Source: Sinorhizobium sp. A49 (GTDB taxonomy: Bacteria; Pseudomonadota; Alphaproteobacteria; Rhizobiales; Rhizobiaceae). Taken from it: a DNA stretch of 64,000 bases. Shown here one piece after another: positions 51,502-60,610 of the stretch. The notes under the pieces are model-generated. The model was given only the letters and a program-made list of their open reading frames with translations, was not told the origin of the DNA and did no database searches. Every line of letters begins with the position of its first letter. The first letter of the stretch is position 1. Where the stretch lies: assembly GCF_002002725.1 (NCBI RefSeq), contig NZ_MUNW01000080.1:1-64000 (forward strand), given 5' to 3'. Position numbers and translations under genes: made by a program.

Positions 51502-52608
51502 CTATCTGAACAATTGCAGGATCGTGCTGGCGTAGTTGTTCGCAATCTGCAGGGACTGACTTGCGAGCTGCTGTTGTGCCTGTAGCGCCTTCAGCCGGGT
51601 CGAGCTCGCGTCCATATCTGCGTCGACGAGCCTTCCGACGCCCTTCTCGTAGGTTTCACCCTTGCTGGTGACGAGCTCGGCATATCGCGTCAGCGATGAT
51701 TGTGTGCTGCCGAGATAGGCGAGACCGTCCTGGATCGTGTTGATCTTCTCCTCGAAGACATCCAAAAAGTTCGCATATGTGGCCTCCCGTTCGGCGCCGT
51801 GCCTGACGATAGATTTCTCCAGTTGCAACAGGATGTTGGGCTGCGCCGGCGAGGTCAGCGGGTGCTGCTCCTGAAAATAGACGATCCCGATCCCATAAGC
51901 CGCGTTGAACAAATTCAGACCATGGCTCGCCGATGTACCCTCCAGGTACACCACATCGCTCGAATCGAGAATTCCGGTCTCAAGAAAAGTCGGGCCGCTC
52001 TGGTGGTTTTGATAGTCTTCGTTGAAAAGCGTTAGCGCGTATTGGTCAATTTTAAGCGTCTCGACGCGGCCACTGTTGTAGTCGACCACGAAATCGTGGG
52101 TGAAATCGTCGATGCCCCGGCCATTTTCCTTGTTCCAGAGCAGATTGACCCCGCCAAAGGAGGATGACTTGATCGTGCTGTACATGCTGGCGAGCAACTG
52201 GTTGATTTCGGAATCGACCTTGGCGAGCTGGGTCTGGGCAAACTTTGAATCGGAGTTGACCGGGTTCGGCGAGAGGTTCTCGAAGTTGTTCGCTGTGGCT
52301 GCGGGGAGCGTTCTTGCAGTGATCACGAGGTTGCGGATGCGGACGAGGGACTCACGGACATTGTCCAGGCCCGAATAGGTCACGTCCACGATGGCCCGCG
52401 CCAGGCCGATGCTGTCTTCGACCGCCGACAGAGCCTTTGTTTCAGATCGCATTGTCGTTGCGATGGACCAGTATGCGGCATTGTCGGATGCGTTGTTTAC
52501 CCGCATGCCCGACGAAATCTGCACCTGTGTCTCATTCAGAGACGAAGTGATGCCACGGAGCGTATGTAGCGCAGAGATTGCGCCAGAATTCGTGTGAATA
52601 CTGGTCAT
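51502..52608 (-). CDS. Flagellin (orphan)
   Basis: A 368-residue flagellin. The N-terminal D0/D1 helix reads TSIHTNSGAISALHTLRGI, with LNETQVQISSGMRVNNASDNAAYWSIATTMRSE, the classic flagellin signature, and the C-terminal D1/D0 helix reads YLGSTQSSLTRYAELV..LKALQAQQQLASQSLQIANNYASTILQLFR. The central domain is variable and shorter than in common flagellins but similar to rhizobial FlaA/FlaD size. ATG 52608 is used; TTG 52617 is out of context. No other flagellar genes are in the window, so the gene is isolated. It may add a minor filament subunit. Confidence 0.93.
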   Translation of the reverse strand: MTSIHTNSGAISALHTLRGITSSLNETQVQISSGMRVNNASDNAAYWSIATTMRSETKALSAVEDSIGLARAIVDVTYSGLDNVRESLVRIRNLVITARTLPAATANNFENLSPNPVNSDSKFAQTQLAKVDSEINQLLASMYSTIKSSSFGGVNLLWNKENGRGIDDFTHDFVVDYNSGRVETLKIDQYALTLFNEDYQNHQSGPTFLETGILDSSDVVYLEGTSASHGLNLFNAAYGIGIVYFQEQHPLTSPAQPNILLQLEKSIVRHGAEREATYANFLDVFEEKINTIQDGLAYLGSTQSSLTRYAELVTSKGETYEKGVGRLVDADMDASSTRLKALQAQQQLASQSLQIANNYASTILQLFR

Positions 52609-52985
52609 GAAAGCCAAAATATGAAGGTGAACTGCTCGTCATGAGCGAGGCGGGATCACCGCAATTAATCGCCTTAACGCCTTACAATCGGTTAACAGGT
52701 TGCAGAAAATCGTGCCGGATATGGGAAATTCATCAAGGATATCAATCAGGTTTCTGTTCGTCCTTCTGAGGTGTCGTCGCGTCATGAAATCTTTGGTTGC
52801 TCCGTGTCATTGATGGCCGGCGATGATGAACGCAACCGAGGGTCTCTGTTCGGCAGCCACGCCCGGACCTGCTGGAGCGCGCAAGCCAATAAGCACTTTC
52901 CGTGTTGCGACCCACCATGCGGTGTCACACCCCTGTAAAACATCCGCACTAAGCCTCGGCGCCATCTTGAACCGAGGATATGTCG
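52609..52985. other. Intergenic region between flagellin and iron importer
   Basis: About 377 bp with promoters of the divergent genes. I looked for an iron-regulator box (TGA-N9-TCA) near the importer and for a flagellar sigma element near the flagellin and could not assign one. Confidence 0.35.
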
Positions 52986-53966
52986 ATGAAATCGTTTGTC
53001 TCCGTCGTCGCTGGCGCGCTTGTCGCCTCGCTGCTTTCCACCGCCGCCTTTGCCGAGAGGCTGGTGCTCTATACCAGCCAGCCGAACGAGGATGCGCAGG
53101 CGACGGTCGACGCCTTCAAGGCGGCCAATCCCGGCGTCGAGGTGGAGTGGGTGCGCGAAGGCACGACGAAGCTGATGGCCAAGCTGATGGCCGAGATTGA
53201 AGCCGGCAACCCGGTTGCTGACGTGCTGCTCATCGCGGACACGGTGACGATGCAGCGCCTGAAGGAAGCGGGCCAGCTTCTCGCCTACAAGTCGCCGGAA
53301 GCGGCCAATTACGATGCCGCACTCTATGACGCCGACGGCGCCTATTACTCCACCAAGATGATCACCACCGGCATCATCTACAACACCTCGGCCCCGGCGA
53401 AGCCCGCGGGCTGGCAGGATCTGACCAAGGCCGACGCCAAGGGCCTGGTGACGATGCCGAGCCCGCTGACCTCGGGTGCGGCGCTCATCCACGCGCAGAC
53501 GCTTGCGGGCATCGACGGCCTCGGCTGGGATTACTACAAGGCGCTGGCCGAAAACGGCGCGACGGCTGCGGGCGGCAATGGCGGCGTGCTGAAGGCTGTC
53601 GCCACCGGCGAGAAGGCCTACGGCATGATCGTCGACTTCATGGCGATCCGCGAAAAGGCCAAGGGCGCGCCAGTCGAGTTCGTCTTCCCGGCCGAAGGCG
53701 TTTCCGCCGTCACCGAGCCGGTCGGCATCCTGAAGACCGCCAAGAACCCTGACGCGGCCAAGAAGTTCGTCGATTTCCTGATCTCTGAAGAGGGGCAGAA
53801 GACGGCCGTGAAGATGGGTTATATCCCCGCGCGCAACGGCGTGGCGCTGCCCGAGGGCTACCCGGCGCGCGAGACGATCAAGGTCCTGCCGATCGACGCG
53901 GCTTCGGCGGTGAAGAACTCCGACGCCGACCTCAAGACCTTCTCCGGCATCTTCGGCACGAACTGA
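52986..53966 (+). CDS. Fe(3+)-type ABC transporter substrate-binding protein
   Basis: A 326-residue periplasmic ferric-iron/anion binding protein of the FbpA/SfuA/FutA family with signal peptide (cleavage near TAAFAE). It begins RLVLYTSQPNEDAQATVDAFKAANPGVEVEWVREGTTKLMAK and has the hinge segments and the YYSTKMITTGIIYNT and PEGYPARETIKV blocks. A Tyr pair (TG-IIYNT, MIVDF region) typical for metal binding is not fully clear, so another anion such as phosphonate or sulfonate is not excluded. First gene of a complete importer operon. GAGGAT stands 8 nt before ATG 52986. Confidence 0.9.
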   Translation: MKSFVSVVAGALVASLLSTAAFAERLVLYTSQPNEDAQATVDAFKAANPGVEVEWVREGTTKLMAKLMAEIEAGNPVADVLLIADTVTMQRLKEAGQLLAYKSPEAANYDAALYDADGAYYSTKMITTGIIYNTSAPAKPAGWQDLTKADAKGLVTMPSPLTSGAALIHAQTLAGIDGLGWDYYKALAENGATAAGGNGGVLKAVATGEKAYGMIVDFMAIREKAKGAPVEFVFPAEGVSAVTEPVGILKTAKNPDAAKKFVDFLISEEGQKTAVKMGYIPARNGVALPEGYPARETIKVLPIDAASAVKNSDADLKTFSGIFGTN

Positions 53967-53995
53967 TCGCCTGAATGTCGAAACAGGGTGAAACC

Positions 53996-55747
53996 ATGCG
54001 CAGCCGGCACCGCTGGCTGCGCTTTTCCAATATGGCTGTGGCTCGCACCGGCCGCGTGAAGCCGGGTGCATCGCCGGCCGGCGAGCCACGCTGGCTGGTG
54101 CCCTTCGTGCTCGCCTGCCTTTTCCTCCTTTGTGCGCTGCCGCTCATCAGCCTTGTCAAAGCCGGTTTCGCCGGGCTTGCCAGTGGCAATTCCATCGGTG
54201 TTCTTACCGAGCCTGCGACCTATGCGGCCATCCGCAACACACTGCTGACGGCGACCGGCGGCATGGTGATCTCTGTCGTGATCGGCGCGCTCTTTGCCTT
54301 TGCCGTTTCGCTGACCGATATCAGGGGCAAGCTCACCTTGAGCTTCGCCTTCATGCTGCCGATGATGATCCCGCCGCAGGTGACGGCGCTTGCCTGGGTC
54401 GAGATGACCGGGCCGGCGAGCCCGCTCCTGAAGACGCTTGGCATCGCACCGCCGCTCGGCAGCCCGCAGCCGCTCTATTCGCTCTTCGGCATCTCGCTGC
54501 TTCTCGGTGTGCAGCACGCACCGCTGGTGTTCCTGGCGCTGAAGGCGGGGCTCTCTGCCTCGCCGCGCGACGGGGTGGAGGCGGCAAGGCTTTCCGGCGC
54601 GTCGCCGTTTCGCGTCTTCCTCGATATTGTCGCGCCGCTGGCAGCCCCCGGGCTGATCGCAGGGGCGGCGATTGCCTTCGTCTCCGGCGTCGGCAATTTC
54701 GGCATTCCGGCGATCCTCGGCATTCCCGCCGGGATCTCGGTGCTGCCGACGCTGATCTATACGCGGCTTGCCAGCTTCGGCTCGGGCACTTTTGGCGAGA
54801 TCGCGTTGCTTTCCAGCCTGATCGCCGCGATTGCAGCTGCCGGGCTGATCCTGCAGCAGCGGGCGCTTTCGGGCAGGGACTACCGCATCATCGGCCTTTC
54901 CGGGGCCAACGCCGCCTTTTCGCTCGGGCGGTTCCGCGTGGTGGTCGAACTCAGCCTGGCGGCAATCCTGTTCCTGGTGCTGGTGGCGCCGCTGGCGGCG
55001 CTGATCGCCAGTTCGCTGGTGCCGGCCTATGGCGTGCCGCTCACTCTCCAGACCGTGTCGCTGCGCGCATACGAAGAAATCCTCTTTCGTCAGACGATGA
55101 CGCTCAGCGCCTTTACCAATTCGCTGTTCCTTGCAAGCACGGCCGCGCTCGGGTTGCTGGTCGTTGCCGTGCCGGCCGCCTATCTCATGAACCGGCGCAA
55201 GGGCGCGGTGGCAAGCGCGCTCGGGATCCTGATCGAGATTCCCTATGCGCTGCCCGGCATTGTGCTGGCGGTCGCCTTCATCCTGACTTTTGCGGCGCCG
55301 CTACCAATCCTCAACGTCTCGCTCTACGGCACCATCTGGATCATCCTGATCGCCTATTTCTCCTCGTTCCTCGCCGTCAGCCTCAAGCCGGTCATGAGCG
55401 CATTCCTGCAGATGGATCCGTCGCTGGAGGAGGCGGCAAGGCTGTCGGGCGCCGGCTTCTTCCGGCGCATGCGCGATGTGATCCTGCCGCTGGTGGCCCC
55501 GGCGGCCGGCGCTTCGATCATCCTCGTATTCCTGATTGCCGCCAACGAGTTGACGGTCTCCGCCCTTCTATGGTCGGCGGGCACGCAGACGCTGGGGGTG
55601 GCGATCTTCAATCTCGACGACAGCGGCTCGTCCGATCTCGCCTCGGCGCTGTCGGTGCTGGTCGTCATTATGGTGATGGCATTGATGGCGGCGCTGGAAA
55701 CCCTTGCAAACTATCTTCCGGAAGGCGTGCTGCCGTGGCGCAACTGA
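53996..55747 (+). CDS. Fe(3+)-type ABC transporter permease, fused double-domain
   Basis: A 583-residue inner-membrane permease with two fused BPD_transp_1 domains, each with the EAA loop: SPRDGVEAARLSGASPFRVFLDIV (first) and PSLEEAARLSGAGFFRRMRDVILP (second). About twelve membrane segments. This SfuB/FbpB-type architecture uses one permease instead of two. ATG 53996 has AGGGTGAAA upstream; an upstream in-frame ATG at 53975 lacks one. It is 29 bp after the binding protein stop and overlaps the ATPase start by 13 bp. Confidence 0.93.
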   Translation: MRSRHRWLRFSNMAVARTGRVKPGASPAGEPRWLVPFVLACLFLLCALPLISLVKAGFAGLASGNSIGVLTEPATYAAIRNTLLTATGGMVISVVIGALFAFAVSLTDIRGKLTLSFAFMLPMMIPPQVTALAWVEMTGPASPLLKTLGIAPPLGSPQPLYSLFGISLLLGVQHAPLVFLALKAGLSASPRDGVEAARLSGASPFRVFLDIVAPLAAPGLIAGAAIAFVSGVGNFGIPAILGIPAGISVLPTLIYTRLASFGSGTFGEIALLSSLIAAIAAAGLILQQRALSGRDYRIIGLSGANAAFSLGRFRVVVELSLAAILFLVLVAPLAALIASSLVPAYGVPLTLQTVSLRAYEEILFRQTMTLSAFTNSLFLASTAALGLLVVAVPAAYLMNRRKGAVASALGILIEIPYALPGIVLAVAFILTFAAPLPILNVSLYGTIWIILIAYFSSFLAVSLKPVMSAFLQMDPSLEEAARLSGAGFFRRMRDVILPLVAPAAGASIILVFLIAANELTVSALLWSAGTQTLGVAIFNLDDSGSSDLASALSVLVVIMVMALMAALETLANYLPEGVLPWRN

Positions 55748-56760
55748 TCCTCAATCACCTGACCAAGGATTTCGGCGGCGGCCGTCCTGCCGTCTCCGAC
55801 GTGTCGCTGACGGTGCGCGAAGGCGGGTTTCTGGCGCTGCTCGGGCCATCCGGCTGCGGCAAGACCACGGTGCTGCGCATGATCGCCGGATTCGAGCAGC
55901 CGACGGATGGCTCGATCGACTATGGCGAGCGTCGGCTTTCCGATGCCGCGCGGGCGCTGCCGCCGGAAAAGCGCAACATGGCGATGGTGTTCCAGTCCTA
56001 TGCGCTGTGGCCGCACATGACGGTGGCGGAAAATGTCGGCTATCCCTTGAAGGTGCGCGGCATTTCCGGCGAGACCTGGCGGCGAAAGGTGGGTGAGGCG
56101 CTGGCGCTGGTGAAACTCACCGATTATGCAGAACGCCGGCCGGCCGCCCTTTCCGGCGGGCAGCGGCAGCGGGTGGCGCTGGCGCGCTGCCTGGTGACGT
56201 CCCCCGACGTGGTTCTGCTCGACGAACCGCTCGCCAATCTCGACCAGCATCTGCGCAAGTCGATGGAGGAAACTTTCCGCATCTTCCACGAACGCTCCGG
56301 CGCGACGATGGTCTACGTGACGCACGACCAGTCGGAGGCGATGGCGCTGGCGACCGACGTCGCCGTGATGTCGGAGGGGCGGCTGGTGCAGATGGCGGCA
56401 CCGGCGGAAATCTACGCCCGGCCGGAAGGCGCTGTTGTGGGCGGGCTGATCGGCCGTGGCTCGATCCTGCGTCTGCCCGTCGCCGAGCATGCGCCGCGGG
56501 CGCTCGCCTGGCCGCAGCTTCGTGATGCGACCGGCTCCAGCGGCAGTGGCCTTCGCCGCGACGTGCTGGTGCGGCCAGAACATGTGCGCCCTGACGCCGA
56601 CGGCATCGCGCTCGAGGTCAAGGCGTGCGTCTATGAGGGTGAACGCTTTGCGCTAACGCTGGCGCTACCGGACGGCCAAGTGCTGAAGGCCTATGGCGAT
56701 ACGGCCATTCCAATTGGACAGAAGGCGGCCTTCGCGATTGCCAGCGGCTGGCGGCTTTAA
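55735..56760 (+). CDS. Fe(3+)-type ABC transporter ATPase
   Basis: A 341-residue ABC ATPase. Walker A GPSGCGKTT, Q-loop VFQSYALWPHMTVAENV, signature LSGGQRQR, Walker B VVLLDEP, H-loop YVTHDQ. The C-terminal 100 residues form a TOBE-like regulatory domain (VRPEHVRPDADG..LEVKACVYEGER). This is the layout of FbpC/SfuC-type iron and of related anion ATPases. GTG 55735, with GGAAGG upstream, overlaps the permease by 13 nt, which fixes the start. Completes the importer. Confidence 0.93.
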   Translation: MAQLILNHLTKDFGGGRPAVSDVSLTVREGGFLALLGPSGCGKTTVLRMIAGFEQPTDGSIDYGERRLSDAARALPPEKRNMAMVFQSYALWPHMTVAENVGYPLKVRGISGETWRRKVGEALALVKLTDYAERRPAALSGGQRQRVALARCLVTSPDVVLLDEPLANLDQHLRKSMEETFRIFHERSGATMVYVTHDQSEAMALATDVAVMSEGRLVQMAAPAEIYARPEGAVVGGLIGRGSILRLPVAEHAPRALAWPQLRDATGSSGSGLRRDVLVRPEHVRPDADGIALEVKACVYEGERFALTLALPDGQVLKAYGDTAIPIGQKAAFAIASGWRL

Positions 56761-56835
56761 GCGTACGGGGCTGACGCCGACCGCGTGCTTAGGGTTTCGC
56801 GTGCTCGGCGCCGGGGCGATGGGCCGGTGGAAACA

Positions 56836-57132
56836 TCAATCGCAATGTGGCTTGTCGAGCTCCACCTTGAATTGTCTTGGCCCGACCAGCCCGGGCTTTG
56901 CCGGCAGATCGACGATGCGTGCCAGGACGGTGCATTTGCCGGCGACGACCGTGTAGCGATCGCGGCCCTGGTGGATGATCTTGTCGATCGGATTTTTCGG
57001 CACGGCCTCGGCGACTGCGGTGACGATGGCGGTCAGCTCGTTGGCGCGCTGGTAGTTCGGCGCAAGTGCGGCGTGGGAAGCGCCGGCGCTGAAAAGTATG
57101 ATCGCGGCAAGGGCGAGGGCTCTGATTTGCAT
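56836..57132 (-). CDS. Small secreted protein of unknown function
   Basis: A 98-residue protein with a signal peptide (MQIRALALAAIILFSAGASH, AALA). The mature part of about 75 residues includes one Cys in VVAGKCTVLARIVD and one at the C-terminus (LDKPHCD), so a disulfide is possible. Strands GRDRYTVVAGK and RQFKVELDK suggest a small beta-domain. AGGAG precedes ATG 57132. Family unknown. Confidence 0.75.
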   Translation of the reverse strand: MQIRALALAAIILFSAGASHAALAPNYQRANELTAIVTAVAEAVPKNPIDKIIHQGRDRYTVVAGKCTVLARIVDLPAKPGLVGPRQFKVELDKPHCD

Positions 57133-57349
57133 GAATTGGCTCCTGTTTCCCGCAACAGATCATGGGGTTAAGCGATCCGCAAGGTGGATTGCCATCGTGT
57201 CCGGCCACATCGGGCGTCGTCGCCTGTCGCCAACAACGTCGAAATAAACCGATGCGTTAAATAAACTGGTTGCCAAAAACAACTGGTATGCCATATTGAT
57301 CGCATGAGAGATGCGGCGAGGGTGCCGCGCAAGCTGATGGGAGGAAGCG

Positions 57350-57958
57350 ATGAAACTCTATCAGGGCATGGGACCGAATTCGTACCGGGTGCGCATCTTC
57401 TTGGCGGAAAAGGGGATCGAGCTGCCGATGGTGGATGTCGATTTCTCCAAGGCGGAACACCGGGCGCCGGAATTCCTGGCGCTCAATTCGCTTGGCCAGA
57501 TCCCGGTGCTGGAGCTGGATGACGGCACCGTTATCACCGAGAGCGTCGCCATCTGCCGCTATCTCGAGGAGACGCACCGCGAGCCGCAGCTTTTCGGCAG
57601 CGACGCGGTCAGCCGTGCCAAGGTGGAGATGTGGAACCGACGCGCCGAGCTGGTGATCTTCGGTACGATCGGCAATGTCGCGCTGCATTCCGATGCCTTC
57701 TTCAAGGAGAGGCTGACGCAGTTTCCTGATTTTGCCGAGACCGAGCGGCAGGCGGTGCCGAAGAAATGGGCATGGCTCGACCGGGAGCTTGCCGATGGCC
57801 GGCCGTATCTGGCCGGCGATGCATTCTCGATCGCCGATATCACCGCCGGCGTCTGCGCCTGGCTTGGCGACGTCTTCGGCATGGAGGTGCCGGGCGATCT
57901 TGCAAACGTCCAGCGCTGGCTGGAAAGGGTAAGGGCACGGTCGAGTTTCGAGGTGTAG
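57350..57958 (+). CDS. Glutathione S-transferase (third)
   Basis: A 202-residue GST: MKLYQGMGPNSYRVRIFLAEKGI (Ser-type N-terminal motif GPNSYRV), LGQIPVLELDDG with cis-Pro, TESVAICRYLEE, and the C-terminal domain GRPYLAGDAFSIADITA with the capping Asp. The N-terminal SYRVRIF motif is characteristic of bacterial beta/zeta-type GSTs. GGGAGGAA precedes ATG 57350. Standalone gene; a RIME pair follows. Confidence 0.92.
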   Translation: MKLYQGMGPNSYRVRIFLAEKGIELPMVDVDFSKAEHRAPEFLALNSLGQIPVLELDDGTVITESVAICRYLEETHREPQLFGSDAVSRAKVEMWNRRAELVIFGTIGNVALHSDAFFKERLTQFPDFAETERQAVPKKWAWLDRELADGRPYLAGDAFSIADITAGVCAWLGDVFGMEVPGDLANVQRWLERVRARSSFEV

Positions 57959-58031
57959 GCAGGAGATTGGCGCGACCATGCGCAGTTGCCTCCGCATGGA
58001 GAGCATTTGCTTGTTGCGACCATGCGATCCG

Positions 58032-58213
58032 CCCCTCATCCCGCTGCCGCGACCTTCTCCCCGCAGGCGGGGAGAAGGGACGTTGGGGCGCCCTCCCAGA
58101 TACATTCTTGAGGAGGAACTGGCTTTAGGAGGAGCTGGAACTGGAACGGAACGTGTGCGGAAGAACTGGAGGCTGCCTCTCCCCGCAGGCGGGGAGAGGG
58201 TTCGGGTGAGGGG
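58032..58213. repeat. RIME-type palindromic repeat pair C
   Basis: CCCCTCATCCCG leads to hairpin CCTTCTCCCCGC/GCGGGGAGAAGG (58053-58078); the second hairpin CCTCTCCCCGC/GCGGGGAGAGG (58177-58199) is followed by TTCGGGTGAGGGG. Same orientation as pair B. It lies between the GST and ftsZ2; the remaining sequence to 58607 shows no supported gene and presumably holds the ftsZ2 promoter. Confidence 0.83.
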
Positions 58214-58607
58214 CAAAACCTCGCCGCAATTTCGCAGTTTGCATTTGCTCCATTTGAGTGCTGCTATGACCCGGTTTGCCCAATTGATATGAAGCGGGAA
58301 GTGATGCGCCGCGCCGTTTCGGTCTGTCGAACCCAGAAGAGAGTGCTTCCGGCTCGATCTGGGGTGAACGAGGCTGCTGAGGTGGAGCTGAAACAAGTCT
58401 TTGATAAAATAACTTAATTGGGCCGTCGTCGCAGTCTGGGCGAAAGACTGAAATCCCGCCTCGACGACAAATGACAATTCATGTGTGGAAAGTGGCCTTT
58501 GCCTTTTCGCTTGCCTTCTCCGTGGCTTTTTTCAATTCCTAAAATAACAGCTGCCCGATTCGCCCCGATCCGTTGTTTTGGCGGCGTTCGCCCTAGGAGA
58601 CAAAGCC

Positions 58608-59648
58608 ATGAACGATTTCAAGAAGCCCCCGATCACCGAGATGCGCCCGAAGATCACCGTGATCGGTGTCGGCGGCGGCGGCGGCAACGCCATCAACAAC
58701 ATGATCGCCGAAGGGCTTCAAGGCGTCGATTTCATCGTGGCCAACACCGATGCGCAGGCGCTGGCGATGTCGAAGGCATCGCGGCTGATCCAGCTCGGCG
58801 CGCAGGTGACCGAGGGACTGGGCGCCGGCTCGCTGCCGGAAGTCGGGCGGGCGGCCGCGGAAGAATCAATCGACGAGATCATGGATCACCTCGGCGGCAC
58901 GCATATGTGTTTCGTCACCGCCGGCATGGGCGGCGGCACCGGTACCGGTGCAGCCCCGGTGATTGCGGCTGCAGCCCGCAAGGCCGGCATCCTGACGGTC
59001 GGCGTCGTCACCAAGCCGTTCAGCTTTGAAGGCAAGCGCCGCATGCAGATGGCCGAAGAGGGCGTCGAGCGCCTGCGCGAGGCGGCCGATACGGTGATCG
59101 TCATCCCCAACCAGAACCTCTTCCGCATCGCCGACGCCAAGACCACCTTTGCCGATGCCTTCGTGATCGCAGACCGGGTGCTCTATTCGGGCGTCGGCTG
59201 CATCACCGACCTGATCGTCAAGGAGGGCCTGATCAACCTCGACTTCGCCGACGTGAAGTCGGTCATGAAGGGCATGGGCCGGGCGATGATGGGCACCGGC
59301 GAGGCAACCGGCGAGGGCCGCGCGCTGATGGCAGCCGAAGCGGCAATTGCCAACCCGCTGCTCGACGAAGTGTCGATGCGCGGCGCCAAGGGCGTGCTGA
59401 TCTCGATCTCCGGCGGCATGGACATGACGCTGTTCGAAGTCGACGAAGCAGCCACCCGCATTCGCGAGGAAGTCTACGACGAGGCCGATATCGTCGTCGG
59501 TTCGATCTTCGACCGCACGCTCGACGGCACCTTCCGCGTGTCGGTGGTGGCAACGGGCCTCGACGGCCAGCGCTCGGCGGCAGACCCGGCCGGTGCCGCG
59601 GCAACCGCCGGCCAGCCCGGCCAGGCGCCGACGCGCACACTGCAGTAA
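58608..59648 (+). CDS. ftsZ2: FtsZ2, C-terminally truncated second FtsZ
   Basis: A 346-residue tubulin homologue. The GTP-binding T-loops are intact: [11 protein letters not shown] near the start, NTDAQAL, the signature GGGTGTG (108-114), GVVTKPF, FRIADAK, and the T7 catalytic Asp region [10 protein letters not shown]. After the C-terminal beta-sandwich domain ([24 protein letters not shown]) it ends with a short Ala/Pro tail and lacks the long linker and conserved C-terminal peptide of FtsZ1 used to bind FtsA/ZapA partners. This matches Sinorhizobium FtsZ2, a non-essential paralogue. TAGGAGAC precedes ATG 58608. Confidence 0.93.
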   Translation: MNDFKKPPITEMRPKITVIGVGGGGGNAINNMIAEGLQGVDFIVANTDAQALAMSKASRLIQLGAQVTEGLGAGSLPEVGRAAAEESIDEIMDHLGGTHMCFVTAGMGGGTGTGAAPVIAAAARKAGILTVGVVTKPFSFEGKRRMQMAEEGVERLREAADTVIVIPNQNLFRIADAKTTFADAFVIADRVLYSGVGCITDLIVKEGLINLDFADVKSVMKGMGRAMMGTGEATGEGRALMAAEAAIANPLLDEVSMRGAKGVLISISGGMDMTLFEVDEAATRIREEVYDEADIVVGSIFDRTLDGTFRVSVVATGLDGQRSAADPAGAAATAGQPGQAPTRTLQ

Positions 59649-59709
59649 CGGTTCGGCGCCAGGCGCCGCAGGTTGTTGCGGTGTCGGTGTCTTCTCTCTT
59701 TCGTTGAAA

Positions 59710-59747
59710 ATCCTCCCGTGCGATGACAGCCGCCGGGAGAATTTTTT
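59710..59747 (+). terminator. Terminator after ftsZ2
   Basis: CTCCCG (59713-59718) pairs with CGGGAG (59734-59739) with a 15-nt loop that can pair further, followed by AATTTTTT. It lies about 60 bp after the stop codon, just before the nucleotidyltransferase gene. Confidence 0.75.
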
Positions 59748-59761
59748 ATGCGGAGACGGAT

Positions 59762-60610
59762 ATGACGGACGCGGTAGGCAACCGAAAGATGGGCTTGCCC
59801 GTAGGCGAGGCAAGGGCAGAGCAGCGGATTCAGGCCGTTGCTGCGGCCGAAACGATCCTCGTCGAGCGCTACCCCGACGCACTTTTTGCCATCGCTGCCG
59901 GGTCGATCCTGCGCGGCGAGGGCACGCCATCGTCCGATATCGATCTTGTCGTGCTCCATGAGCAGCTGGATGGCGCCTGGCGGGAAAGTTTCACGACTGG
60001 CGGGTTTCCCGTGGAGGCATTCGTCCACGATTTCGATACGCTGAACTGGTTCGTCGATCAGGATGTTGCTGGCGGCTACCCCGTACTGCTCGACATGGTG
60101 GCCGGCGGCACGGTGATCGGCAGGGACATTGGTCGTGGCGAAGTCTTGCAGGCGCAGGCAAGGGCAAGGCTGTCATGCGGGCCGGACGAGCTGGCGGCAG
60201 AACGCCGCGACGCGCTGCGCTATCACATCACCGACCTGCTTGACGACCTAAAGGACGAGCGGCCGGCGGCGGAGATACGCGGGATCACCATTGCCCTTCA
60301 CCAGCCGCTTTGCGACCTGGCGCTTCTCGGACGCGGCCACTGGTCGGGCAAAGGCAAATGGCTGCCGCGGCTGCTTCAGCGTCTCGACCCCGAACTGGCG
60401 CAACGCTTCGACGATGCCTTCCGCCTTGCCGGCGAGGGGCAGGCGGATGCGTTGGTGGCGCTGGCTGAGGATGAGCTCGGACGCCAGGGAGGGCGGCTGT
60501 TCGACGGCGACCGCCGAGATGCGCCGCCGGCAGCGCGACGGCCGGGCGGACTTTCCAGCGAGAGCGGCGCGTCAATTCAGGGCAAGGCGGCGGCCCGCAA
60601 TGGAAGATGA
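59762..60610 (+). CDS. Nucleotidyltransferase-domain protein
   Basis: A 282-residue protein of the DNA polymerase beta-like (MNT-type) superfamily. The active site is AGSILRGEGTPSSDIDLVVL, with G-S, the helix-starting spacer and D-x-D carboxylates binding Mg-ATP; a third carboxylate is likely in PVEAFVHDFDT. The C-terminal half is helical (DALRYHITDLLDDLKDERPA). Such proteins add AMP or other nucleotides to antibiotics or RNA, or act as MNT-type antitoxins; no HEPN partner is adjacent. ATG 59762 has GGAGACGG upstream. Substrate unknown. Confidence 0.85.
   Translation: MTDAVGNRKMGLPVGEARAEQRIQAVAAAETILVERYPDALFAIAAGSILRGEGTPSSDIDLVVLHEQLDGAWRESFTTGGFPVEAFVHDFDTLNWFVDQDVAGGYPVLLDMVAGGTVIGRDIGRGEVLQAQARARLSCGPDELAAERRDALRYHITDLLDDLKDERPAAEIRGITIALHQPLCDLALLGRGHWSGKGKWLPRLLQRLDPELAQRFDDAFRLAGEGQADALVALAEDELGRQGGRLFDGDRRDAPPAARRPGGLSSESGASIQGKAAARNGR

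Noticed and set aside
52609-52985. Iron-responsive RirA/Fur box before the iron-type importer
   Set aside because: No TGA-N9-TCA or Fur-like inverted repeat could be found by eye, so the ligand assignment of the importer rests on protein family only.
54130-55734. Long frame in front of the ABC ATPase, suggesting one 876-codon protein
   Set aside because: The first part is an out-of-frame reading through the permease gene; the true ATPase starts at GTG 55735 with its own ribosome-binding site.
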